From positions 27,392-91,391 of the forward strand of contig NZ_LCYG01000055.1 in the NCBI RefSeq assembly GCF_001017175.1: a stretch of DNA of 64,000 bases, in the 5' to 3' direction. Source of the stretch: Microvirga vignae (GTDB lineage Bacteria > Pseudomonadota > Alphaproteobacteria > Rhizobiales > Beijerinckiaceae). The notes beneath the pieces are model-generated. The model was not told the origin of the DNA and searched no databases. It worked only from the letters and a program-made list of their open reading frames with translations. The position numbers and the translations under genes are program-made. Below, one piece after another: positions 23,518-30,292 of the stretch; within the stretch, counting starts at the first letter, position 1, and each line of letters begins with the position of its first letter.

Positions 23518-23763
23518 ATGACCAAGTGGATCGACGTAAACGACCGCCTTCCCGGTGAGCAGGGGCAGGACAGCGAGGACGTGCTGTGCTTCCTCAACGG
23601 GCATTGCGGCTTGACCGACTTTCAGGCCCGCGACGGAGGCGGTTGGGGCATCCGGCTCGGCTTCTACGATGCTGGGAAGGGACAGTTCCGCTGCGGTGGG
23701 CAGATCACCTGGGAAGTCACCCACTGGATGACACTTCCGGCTCCACCGGACTCCACAAGCTAA
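23518..23763 (+). CDS. IS passenger gene, DUF551-like protein
   Basis: 81-aa protein. The opening WIDVNDRLPGEQGQD, the centre VLCFLNGH and the ending WEVTHWMTLPAPP follow the phage-associated DUF551 pattern (W..V.DRLP ... VTHWMPLP). The function of DUF551 is unknown; it is usually carried by phages and mobile elements. Here it lies inside the ISL3-type element, 27 bases after the 69-aa gene, and looks like cargo picked up from a phage. The start ATG directly follows GGGGCGTACG. Confidence 0.7.
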   Translation: MTKWIDVNDRLPGEQGQDSEDVLCFLNGHCGLTDFQARDGGGWGIRLGFYDAGKGQFRCGGQITWEVTHWMTLPAPPDSTS

Positions 23764-23805
23764 GCCGTATGGTGTAAGCCAGCTTCCGCATTTGGAGGTT
23801 GGCGG

Positions 23806-25104
23806 TTGCTGGACATCTTGAATATCGAGGGGCTCATGCCCGAACCTGAGAAAAGCTATGAGGATAGAGAGCGGGTGGTGATCTCCATCTCCCGCCGTCC
23901 CAACCCCGAAATGCGTTGCAGGTACTGCGGCGCGGCTGCCGTTCCGAACGGGACGCGGGCCGTCGAGTACATGGACCTTCCCGTCCGGGGCAAGCCCACA
24001 ACGCTCAAGTGGGACCGCCAGCGGTACATCTGCCTCAACATCGACTCGTGCCGGAAGAGCTTCAGCGACGACCATGAGGACCTGCACCCGGTTCGCCAGA
24101 TGACATGGCGCCTGTTCAACTGGATCGGGCAGCGTTCCATCGACCATACCTTCGTGGATGTGGCAGCCGATGTAGGGCTCTCCGAGAGGGCTGTTTCCAG
24201 CGTCTTCCGAGAATGGTCCGAGGCACAGTTCGCGGATCTGGAGATTATCACTCCGCGCGTTTTGGGGTTGGATGAGGTTCACCTGCTCCACAGGGCGCGG
24301 CTCGTCCTGATCAACCACGGCACCAACACCGTGATCGACATGCGGGAGAAGCACACTAACGAGGCCGTTGCTGCGGCCCTCGGTAGCCTCTCTGATCCAC
24401 GCCGCGTCAGGGTTGTCACCATCGACATGACGGCCCGCTACAAGAACGTCATTGAGGAGATGCTGCCCCAGGCGATGATCGTTGTGGACAAGTTCCACGT
24501 CGTGAAGGAGGCCAACAACCACCTGGAGACGATCCGCAAGTCCCTCCGCAGTGGGCTGCCGAAGGAGCGCCGCGTCCAACTGCTGAAGGATCGGTTCCTC
24601 ATGCTCAGCCGCCGCAAAGACCTGAACCCGATGCAGCAGCTCATCATCGAGAGTTGGACCAACGAGTTCCCGCAGATGAAGGAGGCTTACGACGCCAAGG
24701 AGGCGTTCTTCGACATCTGGAACCACACCACCGAGAAGGACGCCAGGGCGGCCTACATGGAGTGGCAGCGCAGCCTCTCCACGCCCAACAAGGCGGTCTT
24801 CCAGCCGCTCATCAACTCGATGGGACGGTGGCACAAGGAGGTGTTCAACTACTTCCGGGTGCCCGTCTCCAACGGGCCGACCGAGGCAGAGAACGGCCTC
24901 ATCAAGATCGCCAACCGGACAGGCCGTGGCTACTCGTTCGAGACCCTCAAGGCGAAGGTCATGCTGGACCGGAGAGCCTGGGTCAGACGGGGTGGAGACA
25001 ACGACGGCAAGCTGGCCTTCGACATCCCCGGCCCACCGCCAGAGGTCCGGTTCGGCGTGAACGTTCCAACCCTGGAGCGTGTCTTGAGAGAGGATCATCA
25101 GTGA
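23806..25104 (+). CDS. ISL3-family transposase
   Basis: 432-aa DDE transposase. The N-terminus has a zinc-binding pattern (MRCRYCGAAAVPNG with a later Cys pair around YICLNIDSCRKSF) and a helix-turn-helix (ADVGLSERAVSSVFREW). The catalytic core shows VLGLDEVHL, VVTIDMTARYKNVIEEM, IVVDKFHVVKEANN and the final acid in SNGPTEAENGLIKIANRTGR. The likely start is TTG at 23806 with GGAGG at 23794-23798; an ATG at 23836 is the alternative. An end-like motif overlaps this ribosome site, suggesting that the transposase could repress itself (inference). Confidence 0.93.
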   Translation: MLDILNIEGLMPEPEKSYEDRERVVISISRRPNPEMRCRYCGAAAVPNGTRAVEYMDLPVRGKPTTLKWDRQRYICLNIDSCRKSFSDDHEDLHPVRQMTWRLFNWIGQRSIDHTFVDVAADVGLSERAVSSVFREWSEAQFADLEIITPRVLGLDEVHLLHRARLVLINHGTNTVIDMREKHTNEAVAAALGSLSDPRRVRVVTIDMTARYKNVIEEMLPQAMIVVDKFHVVKEANNHLETIRKSLRSGLPKERRVQLLKDRFLMLSRRKDLNPMQQLIIESWTNEFPQMKEAYDAKEAFFDIWNHTTEKDARAAYMEWQRSLSTPNKAVFQPLINSMGRWHKEVFNYFRVPVSNGPTEAENGLIKIANRTGRGYSFETLKAKVMLDRRAWVRRGGDNDGKLAFDIPGPPPEVRFGVNVPTLERVLREDHQ

Positions 25105-25134
25105 GCCTCATTCAACCTGAAAAACCGGATAGCC

Positions 25135-25142
25135 CAATATAC
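25135..25142. repeat. Right target-site duplication of the ISL3-type element
   Basis: CAATATAC, identical to 23154-23161. Confidence 0.9.
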
Positions 25143-25185
25143 CCATAAAGACTCGAGGTGCCGTGCGGGCAGAGGTTTTACAGAC

Positions 25186-25218
25186 AGCCCCTCTCCGACT
25201 TCCGGTCGGGGAGAGGCT
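25186..25218. repeat. Intergenic hairpin repeat (CCTCTCC family)
   Basis: AGCCCCTCTCCGAC pairs with GTCGGGGAGAGGCT around CTTCCG. The left half recurs at about 28,295-28,316. It is a palindromic REP-like element common between genes in this group of bacteria. It lies in the 290-base gap between the IS and the DUF6894 gene, in which I see no gene. Confidence 0.55.
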
Positions 25219-25425
25219 GATTTGGCTGCGATGAAGGCCTGTGTCTTCGTAGTCACAGGTCTTGGAAGTTTCTGCGAAACGAAATCGCGAAAACGATTAC
25301 ATCCCTAACGTAGGGTTTTAAGGATACAACCACAACGGTAAAGGGCTCTGGCGGCCCGCGCCCGCTTGCAAGTCTCAGGGCGTCGAGACTCAGGACAGTC
25401 GCTTCTCCTCAACTCAGGTGGTCAG

Positions 25426-25653
25426 ATGCGGTGCTTCTTTCACCTCGTGAGCACGCACGAGAGTATCTTAGATGATACTGGAATCGAGTTTGCCGACTTG
25501 GCCGCAATGCAGCACGAAGCAGCGCGGGCGATCTACGAACTCCGCCAGGACGACCATAACTACGAGGCGAATTGGCGCGACTGGCAGCTCAATGTAGTCG
25601 ATGAGGCCGGTACCCTTCTCATGTCAGTCCGGCTCGACATGCCGCCAGCCTAA
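25426..25653 (+). CDS. DUF6894 family protein
   Basis: 75-aa protein starting MRCFFHLVSTHESILDDTGI and continuing EFADLAAMQHEAARAIYELR. This is the pattern of the small DUF6894 proteins that are abundant in Methylobacteriaceae and other Hyphomicrobiales (a hydrophobic first strand, D..G.E..DL..A..EA). It is probably cytoplasmic with a small alpha-beta fold; the function is unknown. The ATG at 25426 is chosen because the longer frame upstream lacks the family's usual start. It stands alone in the region right of the IS element. Confidence 0.75.
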   Translation: MRCFFHLVSTHESILDDTGIEFADLAAMQHEAARAIYELRQDDHNYEANWRDWQLNVVDEAGTLLMSVRLDMPPA

Positions 25654-25751
25654 AGCAGATCTACGCACGGCGGGGTCAGCAACTCATATACCCCTCCCAT
25701 GTAATGGGCTAAGCGGTCCGAAGTAACTGGCATTGGAGATGGAGAGCCATC

Positions 25752-26330
25752 GTGGCGCGGCCGCAGGAGTTCGACACCGCTGAAGTTCTGCACAAGGCTA
25801 TTGGCGTGTTCTGGCGCAAGGGCTACGAGGCCACCTCCCTTGTTGACCTGCTGGAGGCTACGGGGCTGAGCAGGAGCAGCCTGTACAGCAGCTTCGGCGG
25901 CAAGCGCGAGCTATTCCTGGCTGCCTTCGACGCCTACCGTGAGGCACGGGCGCGTGCCATGAGACGAGTCCTTCATCAGGCGCCTGCTCGGCAGGCCATC
26001 GAGGAGTTCTTCCGCATGATCATCGCCGATGCTCAAGCTCCCGAGCTTTCGCGTGGCTGCATGAGCATCAACCAGGCTGTCGAGCTGGCCCCGCATGATC
26101 CCGAGATCCGGGACCGTGTGGAAGAGGACTTCCAGCTCATCGAGGACGCTCTCACCAGTGCAATCGAACGCGGGCAGGTGGACGGCTCGGTGAGGAGTGC
26201 CAGAAGTTCCCGGGAGTTGGCCCGGCTACTTGTGGTGGCGTTCCCTGGCCTTCAGGTGATGATGCGGGCCGGCGGCAACAGGGCCCGGCTCGACGATGCC
26301 CTGAGGGTAATCTTCTCAAACCTCGACTAA
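25752..26330 (+). CDS. TetR/AcrR family transcriptional regulator
   Basis: 192-aa repressor. Residues 1-60 form the TetR DNA-binding domain (MARPQEFDTAEVLHKAIGVF, YEATSLVDLLEATGLSRSSL, YSSFGGKRELFLAAFDAYRE). The rest is the helical ligand/dimer domain, with SRGCMSINQAVELAPHDPEI typical of one AcrR subgroup. Translation starts at GTG 25752 with GGAGAG upstream. No divergently transcribed target gene is next to it, and the nearest genes are DUF6894 and the unknown pair downstream, so its regulon cannot be read from context. It may have lost its partner through the IS events. Confidence 0.85.
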   Translation: MARPQEFDTAEVLHKAIGVFWRKGYEATSLVDLLEATGLSRSSLYSSFGGKRELFLAAFDAYREARARAMRRVLHQAPARQAIEEFFRMIIADAQAPELSRGCMSINQAVELAPHDPEIRDRVEEDFQLIEDALTSAIERGQVDGSVRSARSSRELARLLVVAFPGLQVMMRAGGNRARLDDALRVIFSNLD

Positions 26331-26363
26331 CCCAAATGCGAGCATCTGGGGCGTTCCGCGGCG

Positions 26364-26422
26364 GTGTCGCGGGAGTAGGTCATGCCCTGGGATATGGCAG
26401 GGAACGGTGAAGAGAGGGTTGC
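26364..26422 (+). repeat. Direct repeat B, about 60 bp
   Basis: Second copy of the repeat at 22,866-22,926, same orientation. It lies directly upstream of the uncharacterised gene pair. Confidence 0.75.
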
Positions 26423-26514
26423 AACTGCCCCTCAGAAATTCTTCTTGAGTCCGACTGACAAGATTACTTTCTTGGGATAGAGATGCCGCTCCGGCAAAGT
26501 ACCCGGAGGGGGCA

Positions 26515-27645
26515 ATGGCAATTATTGTAGATCCGGCGATCCGGATACTTCCTGATGATCATCGGATCTTCGTCCTACATCCGGGAGAGGGAAAGCGCTT
26601 CTATGCCGACTTTCTAGAAACCGAGGCCGTCTTCCTTGATATCCCAGGAATTTCGTTCTCTGAGCCTCCGGATGCTGACGACGTCAATGTGCGCAATGAA
26701 CTTCGTATGGCTCGACGCATCTCGCTGTGGCGCCGTCGGGGATCCCCTGACGATGATCGGCCCAGCAGAGATCCGAATGAATATGCTGTAGCTAATCCCC
26801 TCGTCGAGGCGCCACGATTTGTGCGTGAAGTGGTCGATCTTTATTCTGATGGACGGGCTGGCGACCTGATTATCATCCCCGGCAAAGGATATAACTCTAC
26901 CGTTTATTTTGGCGAGTTCGTCAACGGCTTCGATCCGAACCTGACTGTGGAATCAGTTCGCTATCCAGGCGAGAGGATCCCGGCAAGGAAGGTTCGGTGG
27001 CTGCCGGTGAACCTTGCCAAAGGTCAATTTAATCGGCGACTGATCCGATTGATGCAGAACCGCCAAGCACTCATCCGCATCACACGCGAGGAGGATAGGC
27101 GAGAGGTATATAGCCACACGTATGGAGATTATGTTTGGCGAGAGTCTTCAGGAAACCTGATTAGAGTTACCGAAGATGAGATTGACCTTTATGATCTCAA
27201 TAAGGCTGTTGATCTAACTAATTATTTCGCTTCTCAGTATCTGGCTCTCAAGAAAGGAGAATTGTCTACGTTCCTTCAGCTTGAGTTCAATCAGGCTATT
27301 GATAGATACTATGACAAGCGCTATTTTGGCGGTGTGAATGTTGAGATACATTCGCCTGGTTACTTTGGGCGTCCTATGAAGGACGCGCTGCTTGCAGGTT
27401 ATGTCTCAGCAATGCTTGCGCTGTCAGCTGCGGGCGTTCCGGCGCAGGAGGCGGTTGATGTTCAAGTGCGTAACTCGGCCAACGCTGTAGTGTCGATTTG
27501 CGACCAGCAGCTTGAAAAGGATATCCGCGAGACGATGGAGATGTACGCGAATATCCACCTCTGGGAGACCGAAGTTTGTCCTAGACGCCGCGCCACGATG
27601 GAAGGGGTTGGTCTAAAAACTGACGTGACCATTCAGAGGGAGTAG
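26515..27645 (+). CDS. Uncharacterised protein, possible sensor of a two-gene defence module
   Basis: 376-aa cytoplasmic protein of lower GC than its neighbours. A central stretch (GDLIIIPGKGYNSTVYFGEF, then RYPGERIPARKVRWL and LMQNRQALIRITREE) resembles the N-terminal domain found in some Mrr-like restriction proteins, where GDLV..P......IG...G.Y precedes a R.V.WL strand. This similarity is from memory and needs a profile search. The C-terminal half (FASQYLALKKGELSTFLQLE, FGGVNVEIHSPGYFGRPMKD, ALLAGYVSAMLALSAAGVPA) matches nothing I know. GGAGGGGG precedes the ATG. It is followed by a membrane coiled-coil gene in the same direction. Confidence 0.75.
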   Translation: MAIIVDPAIRILPDDHRIFVLHPGEGKRFYADFLETEAVFLDIPGISFSEPPDADDVNVRNELRMARRISLWRRRGSPDDDRPSRDPNEYAVANPLVEAPRFVREVVDLYSDGRAGDLIIIPGKGYNSTVYFGEFVNGFDPNLTVESVRYPGERIPARKVRWLPVNLAKGQFNRRLIRLMQNRQALIRITREEDRREVYSHTYGDYVWRESSGNLIRVTEDEIDLYDLNKAVDLTNYFASQYLALKKGELSTFLQLEFNQAIDRYYDKRYFGGVNVEIHSPGYFGRPMKDALLAGYVSAMLALSAAGVPAQEAVDVQVRNSANAVVSICDQQLEKDIRETMEMYANIHLWETEVCPRRRATMEGVGLKTDVTIQRE

Positions 27646-27646
27646 A

Positions 27647-27727
27647 ATGGCACAGACATTTTTTCCGCCTGAGGGTTGCCTATATTTGTATTGGGCAGTG
27701 TCCGTCCCTGTCGCCATGGAGTGCTGA
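27647..27727 (+). other. 26-codon open frame between the pair
   Basis: MAQTFFPPEGCLYLYWAVSV runs from ATG one base after the upstream stop to TGA one base before the downstream ATG, filling the gap exactly. The fit suggests a leader peptide or small product, but there is no strong ribosome site and the chance of an accidental frame is high. Confidence 0.25.
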
Positions 27728-27728
27728 G

Positions 27729-28235
27729 ATGTTCAAGCAGGCGATCGAACTAGCACGAGAACACATCATAGTTTCGCTCCTTGGGGCTCTTGCGCTTGGC
27801 GCCACAGGCGGAGTTGGGGTCTTATGGAACCTTTATGAGGCTCGTACGAACCGCATCGAGGAGATGAAGGTTGCTGAATTTAATGAGCTTACGACGGAAA
27901 ATAAGAAGTTTTTGGAGCTTATGAGCACCTTTACAGAGCAAATTGCCCTTAGCGGCACTGTTGATCAGGATAAAAAGAAGGAAATATCTGCGAGTTTGGT
28001 GCGGCTCTACAACAGCTTTGGAGCATTTAGCGTTAATTTGTCCCCTGAAAGGGAACAGCCTGTCCGCCGAATTCAGACGTCGATTAATGAAGTGAAGAAG
28101 CGGGTTCAGCTTGTGAACGGGAAAAAAGATCTGGATCCTCTGAGCGTGGCCTTGGTGCGACTGTTCCAAGACATGAAAGAAGTCCGCCCGATTATTGAAG
28201 AGGCTGTCGGTAAGCCTACCGCATCAACCATCTAG
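27729..28235 (+). CDS. Membrane-anchored coiled-coil protein, partner of the 376-aa gene
   Basis: 168-aa protein with one N-terminal membrane helix (IIVSLLGALALGATGGVGVL) and a long charged helical domain (TNRIEEMKVAEFNELTTENK, FLELMSTFTEQIAL, IQTSINEVKKRVQLVNGKKD). There is no signal cleavage site, so the helical part most likely stays in the cytoplasm. GGAG at 27717-27720 serves as ribosome site. The gene is AT-richer than the chromosome, like its upstream partner. A membrane effector paired with a cytoplasmic sensor is a common defence layout; this is inference only. Confidence 0.75.
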   Translation: MFKQAIELAREHIIVSLLGALALGATGGVGVLWNLYEARTNRIEEMKVAEFNELTTENKKFLELMSTFTEQIALSGTVDQDKKKEISASLVRLYNSFGAFSVNLSPEREQPVRRIQTSINEVKKRVQLVNGKKDLDPLSVALVRLFQDMKEVRPIIEEAVGKPTASTI

Positions 28236-28385
28236 AGGTTTTGTCCTCCCCGCCTCTCATCCTCCTCTGGAAGAGAAGCGGGATGAGGGGTACAGGCTGC
28301 CCCTCTCCGGCTTCCGTCCGTTATTCAGGCCGGTCTGGAGGGCGACATTGTGCACGCGGCAGACACGGGGAGGGATGTCAGATGC

Positions 28386-28446
28386 GTTTACAAGGTTACC
28401 GGAAACCCTTGGAAAAGCAGGGTCCAATGGGGCAAATCTTGTAAAC
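28386..28446. repeat. Inverted repeat GTTTACAAG / CTTGTAAAC
   Basis: Perfect 9-base arms at 28,386-28,394 and 28,438-28,446 enclose 43 bases that include smaller complementary pieces (GGTTACCGGAAACC, CCCTTGG). It could be a recombination site or a structured RNA. Confidence 0.5.
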
Positions 28447-28476
28447 TAAGACGAGGCTGAAAGCCTTGCAGACAAA

Positions 28477-28522
28477 CAAAAAGCGGCTCACGGGCCGCTG
28501 TTCTACCATTAAACTATCCCCC
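28477..28522 (-). terminator. Terminator with a tRNA-like 5' half
   Basis: On the minus strand AGCGGC (28499-28494) pairs with GCCGCT (28487-28482), followed by a run of T, giving a good intrinsic terminator for the DUF4238 unit. The 23 bases in front (GGGGGATAGTTTAATGGTAG and AACA) look like the acceptor and D-arm of a tRNA. No T-arm or 3' half follows, so it is not a complete tRNA gene. Confidence 0.55.
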
Positions 28523-28538
28523 AACTAAGGCATTGAAA

Positions 28539-28637
28539 TTATTGGGCTTTTTCGGATAGTTTTTCGATCCAAGGCCAAAGTTTTTCAATCACCGTCGCCG
28601 GTGGCGCTGAGATAGGTGTTTTTTGGGTGGTCGTCAA
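28539..28637 (-). CDS. Small ORF downstream of the DUF4238 gene
   Basis: 32 codons beginning TTG at 28637 (TTTQKTPISAPPATVIEKLW, then PWIEKLSEKAQ). The start overlaps the stop of the alternative DUF4238 C-terminal frame (TTGA) and GAGGAGG lies directly upstream. The amphipathic Glu/Lys-rich end looks like protein. It is followed at once by a terminator. It is short and unsupported by a known family, so it remains tentative. Confidence 0.3.
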   Translation of the reverse strand: MTTTQKTPISAPPATVIEKLWPWIEKLSEKAQ

Positions 28638-28668
28638 GCCTCCTCGGGCAATTCCGAAGCTGGTGATA

Positions 28669-29583
28669 TTATGCAGCCTTCGTGGAGCTTGGCGGACATG
28701 ACCTCGGCAAACAGGCTGGGGACCCGATTACGCGACATGTGCTTCTGAATGAAGTGTTGCTGGGATCGATCGGTGCCGTAGACATAGGATTGGCGCGGGT
28801 CACGATCTCTAAGTTGACACGCTTCACGAGTTCGATGGGCTTGGTATTCAGCAGCAATTCTATTACATGGCGGCTCCTGGCGGCTACAAACAGGAGATCC
28901 AGCCCGATCGGCAGTGTGATTGCCACTGCCTCGTGATCGAGTCCATCGGTTCTAACGACTGGGTCGTCGCAAGTTAGAAACCGCAGATAGGACCCTTCCG
29001 TGGTGATGGTGGCCCAGAGCATGTTGTTTAATCGTTGGCCACTTCCCTCGTGATCTGTGAGTTTCAGCAGTTGAGCGAGCGCGCTGTGTTCGATTAGGCG
29101 CTGACCTTCACCCTTCAGATATTCCCGATAGGTCAGCGGATGATGCGACTCTCGTTCGATCTGATAGGCTGCTTCCTCCTCCGGAGTGATCTCGAATATC
29201 CGCCGGGTCCATTCGTATTTGAGATCTCGGATAGCGGCGGGATGCCTCATTATCAGCGAGAGGAGAAAGCGCGACCAGGCACTTCGGGTGTCATCATCCC
29301 ATTCAGGGTTTCGCCGACCATTCTCCAGGTGGGCCAGCGCGCGAGCTGCCAAATTATCAACCGGCTTGAAGAATGCAGTCTCGATCTGCTGTGCGAGAGC
29401 GGGCTCCAGGCCACGCAGTTCATAGAGCTGATCGACATAGCCGATTCCTTCCGGGTGCAGCCGGCGCGCCTTGACGAGTGGGCCGTACGGTTGGTGGAAC
29501 TGCTCAAGTCTGCCGTCGGAGCCCGTCCAACGCCGGGTGTAGAAGACTGGAAGGTAGTGATGCTTGTGAGAGGGATTCTGCAT
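28669..29583 (-). CDS. DUF4238 family protein with a 3' frameshift
   Basis: 304-aa open frame. The N-terminus KHHYLPVFYTRRWTGSDGRL is the signature of DUF4238, a family of unknown function often found on mobile regions; RFLLSLIMRHPAAIR and LTCDDPVV also fit. After residue about 266 (TRANP) the frame becomes Pro/Ser/Cys-rich and unlike protein. The neighbouring frame instead reads VYGTDRSQQHFIQKHMSRNR and on to a stop at 28,634-28,636. One lost base near 28,785-28,792 would explain this. The product may be altered only at its last 40 residues, or the gene may be a pseudogene. Confidence 0.78.
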   Translation of the reverse strand: MQNPSHKHHYLPVFYTRRWTGSDGRLEQFHQPYGPLVKARRLHPEGIGYVDQLYELRGLEPALAQQIETAFFKPVDNLAARALAHLENGRRNPEWDDDTRSAWSRFLLSLIMRHPAAIRDLKYEWTRRIFEITPEEEAAYQIERESHHPLTYREYLKGEGQRLIEHSALAQLLKLTDHEGSGQRLNNMLWATITTEGSYLRFLTCDDPVVRTDGLDHEAVAITLPIGLDLLFVAARSRHVIELLLNTKPIELVKRVNLEIVTRANPMSTAPIDPSNTSFRSTCRVIGSPACLPRSCPPSSTKAA

Positions 29584-29639
29584 TCAATAGAATGGAATAG
29601 CACAGTTGGATCACGAGTGCTCGGTGAACGTCACGATTT

Positions 29640-30240
29640 GACATCTCAAACCGCCGCCGGTTCGATTCGGCGGCGTCCATCTGGTCCATGAAACGAGTGT
29701 AGCGCATCACCATTGGCAGGCTCATGCCGATATCGTAGATCGCCTGCGCCTCGTAGCCTTGCCTTCGCCGCTCCATAACGGCCGCGCCGCGCAGACCGTG
29801 CAGGGTGGGGCCGCGGCTGTCTTCCGGATCGATCTCCCAGCCGTAGCGCTGCACTTGGTCATTGAGCCATTTGCGCCAGCGCCTGCACAGCTCCTTACAG
29901 TGCGCGGCATCGAGCCAGCGACCCCAGCGGGCGCGAATGCGTTCGGGCGTGTAGATGTCGCACTTCGGGGTGTAGAGATAGACATCCTCGCGGAACGCTT
30001 GATTGGCGTCCTCCAGCGGCTGTTAGTGAAGGCGATCGGCTCTTTGGCCCAGCGGTCGAGCTCCAGCGCCTCGGCAGTCGAGAGCGGAATGAAGAAGGCC
30101 TTGCGCACCCGGTTCGTCTTCCGCGGCCGGCATCACAGGCCATTGCGCTCCCGGTGCACCGGGCCGAAGCGCACGAGGTCGCTCTCGCGCTGGCCGGTTA
30201 GATAGGCTTCTTTTGCGGGTGCGTCACCCCCATTCGACGG
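29640..30240 (-). pseudogene. Tyrosine recombinase (integrase), frameshifted C-terminal half
   Basis: Pieces of an integrase catalytic domain are spread over different minus-strand frames. In order they are the first Arg box AYLTGQRESDLVRF (about 30,215-30,165), the strand segment RKTNRVRKAFFIPLSTAEAL (about 30,120-30,065), and, in another frame, DVYLYTPKCDIYTPERIRAR followed by the H-x-x-R box TLHGLRGAAVMERRR (about 29,800). Last is the region of the nucleophile Tyr, VMRYTRFMDQMDAAESNRRR. At least two frameshifts and loss of the N-terminal half make it dead. It lies 50 bases from ruvX and marks the edge of the island. Confidence 0.85.
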
Positions 30241-30292
30241 CTTTCTGACATCTGAATGACAGGCTCCCCAGGCTTGGCGCTGAGACGAGGCC

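Larger units (their letters stand above)
23162..25134 (+). mobile_element. ISL3-family insertion sequence with two passenger genes
   Basis: A 1,973-bp element with intact ends. The left end GGCTTTCCGGTTTTCGGGG (23162-23180) matches the inverted right end, whose outer strand reads GGCTATCCGGTTTTTCAGG inward from 25134. Both fit the GGCTCTTCCG-type ISL3 terminus. It is flanked by a perfect 8-bp duplication CAATATAC (23154-23161 and 25135-25142). It contains a 69-aa gene, a DUF551-like gene and the transposase, all on the plus strand. Internal copies of the end motif lie at 23209-23230 and 23782-23802. The perfect duplication and intact transposase suggest recent insertion. Confidence 0.93.
28236..28538. 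other. Non-coding gap between convergent accessory genes
   Basis: No gene is seen. The gap contains a partial CCTCTCC hairpin repeat (about 28,295-28,316), a long inverted repeat GTTTACAAG...CTTGTAAAC (28,386-28,446) and a minus-strand tRNA-like half fused to a terminator (28,477-28,522). Confidence 0.6.

Noticed and set aside
22866..26422. CRISPR or composite transposon with paired IS ends
   Set aside because: Only two divergent 60-base copies exist, 3.5 kb apart and without spacers; no transposase is associated with both ends.
28482..28522. A complete tRNA gene
   Set aside because: Only the acceptor 5' strand and D-arm resemble a tRNA; there is no T-arm, and the supposed anticodon arm is a terminator stem.
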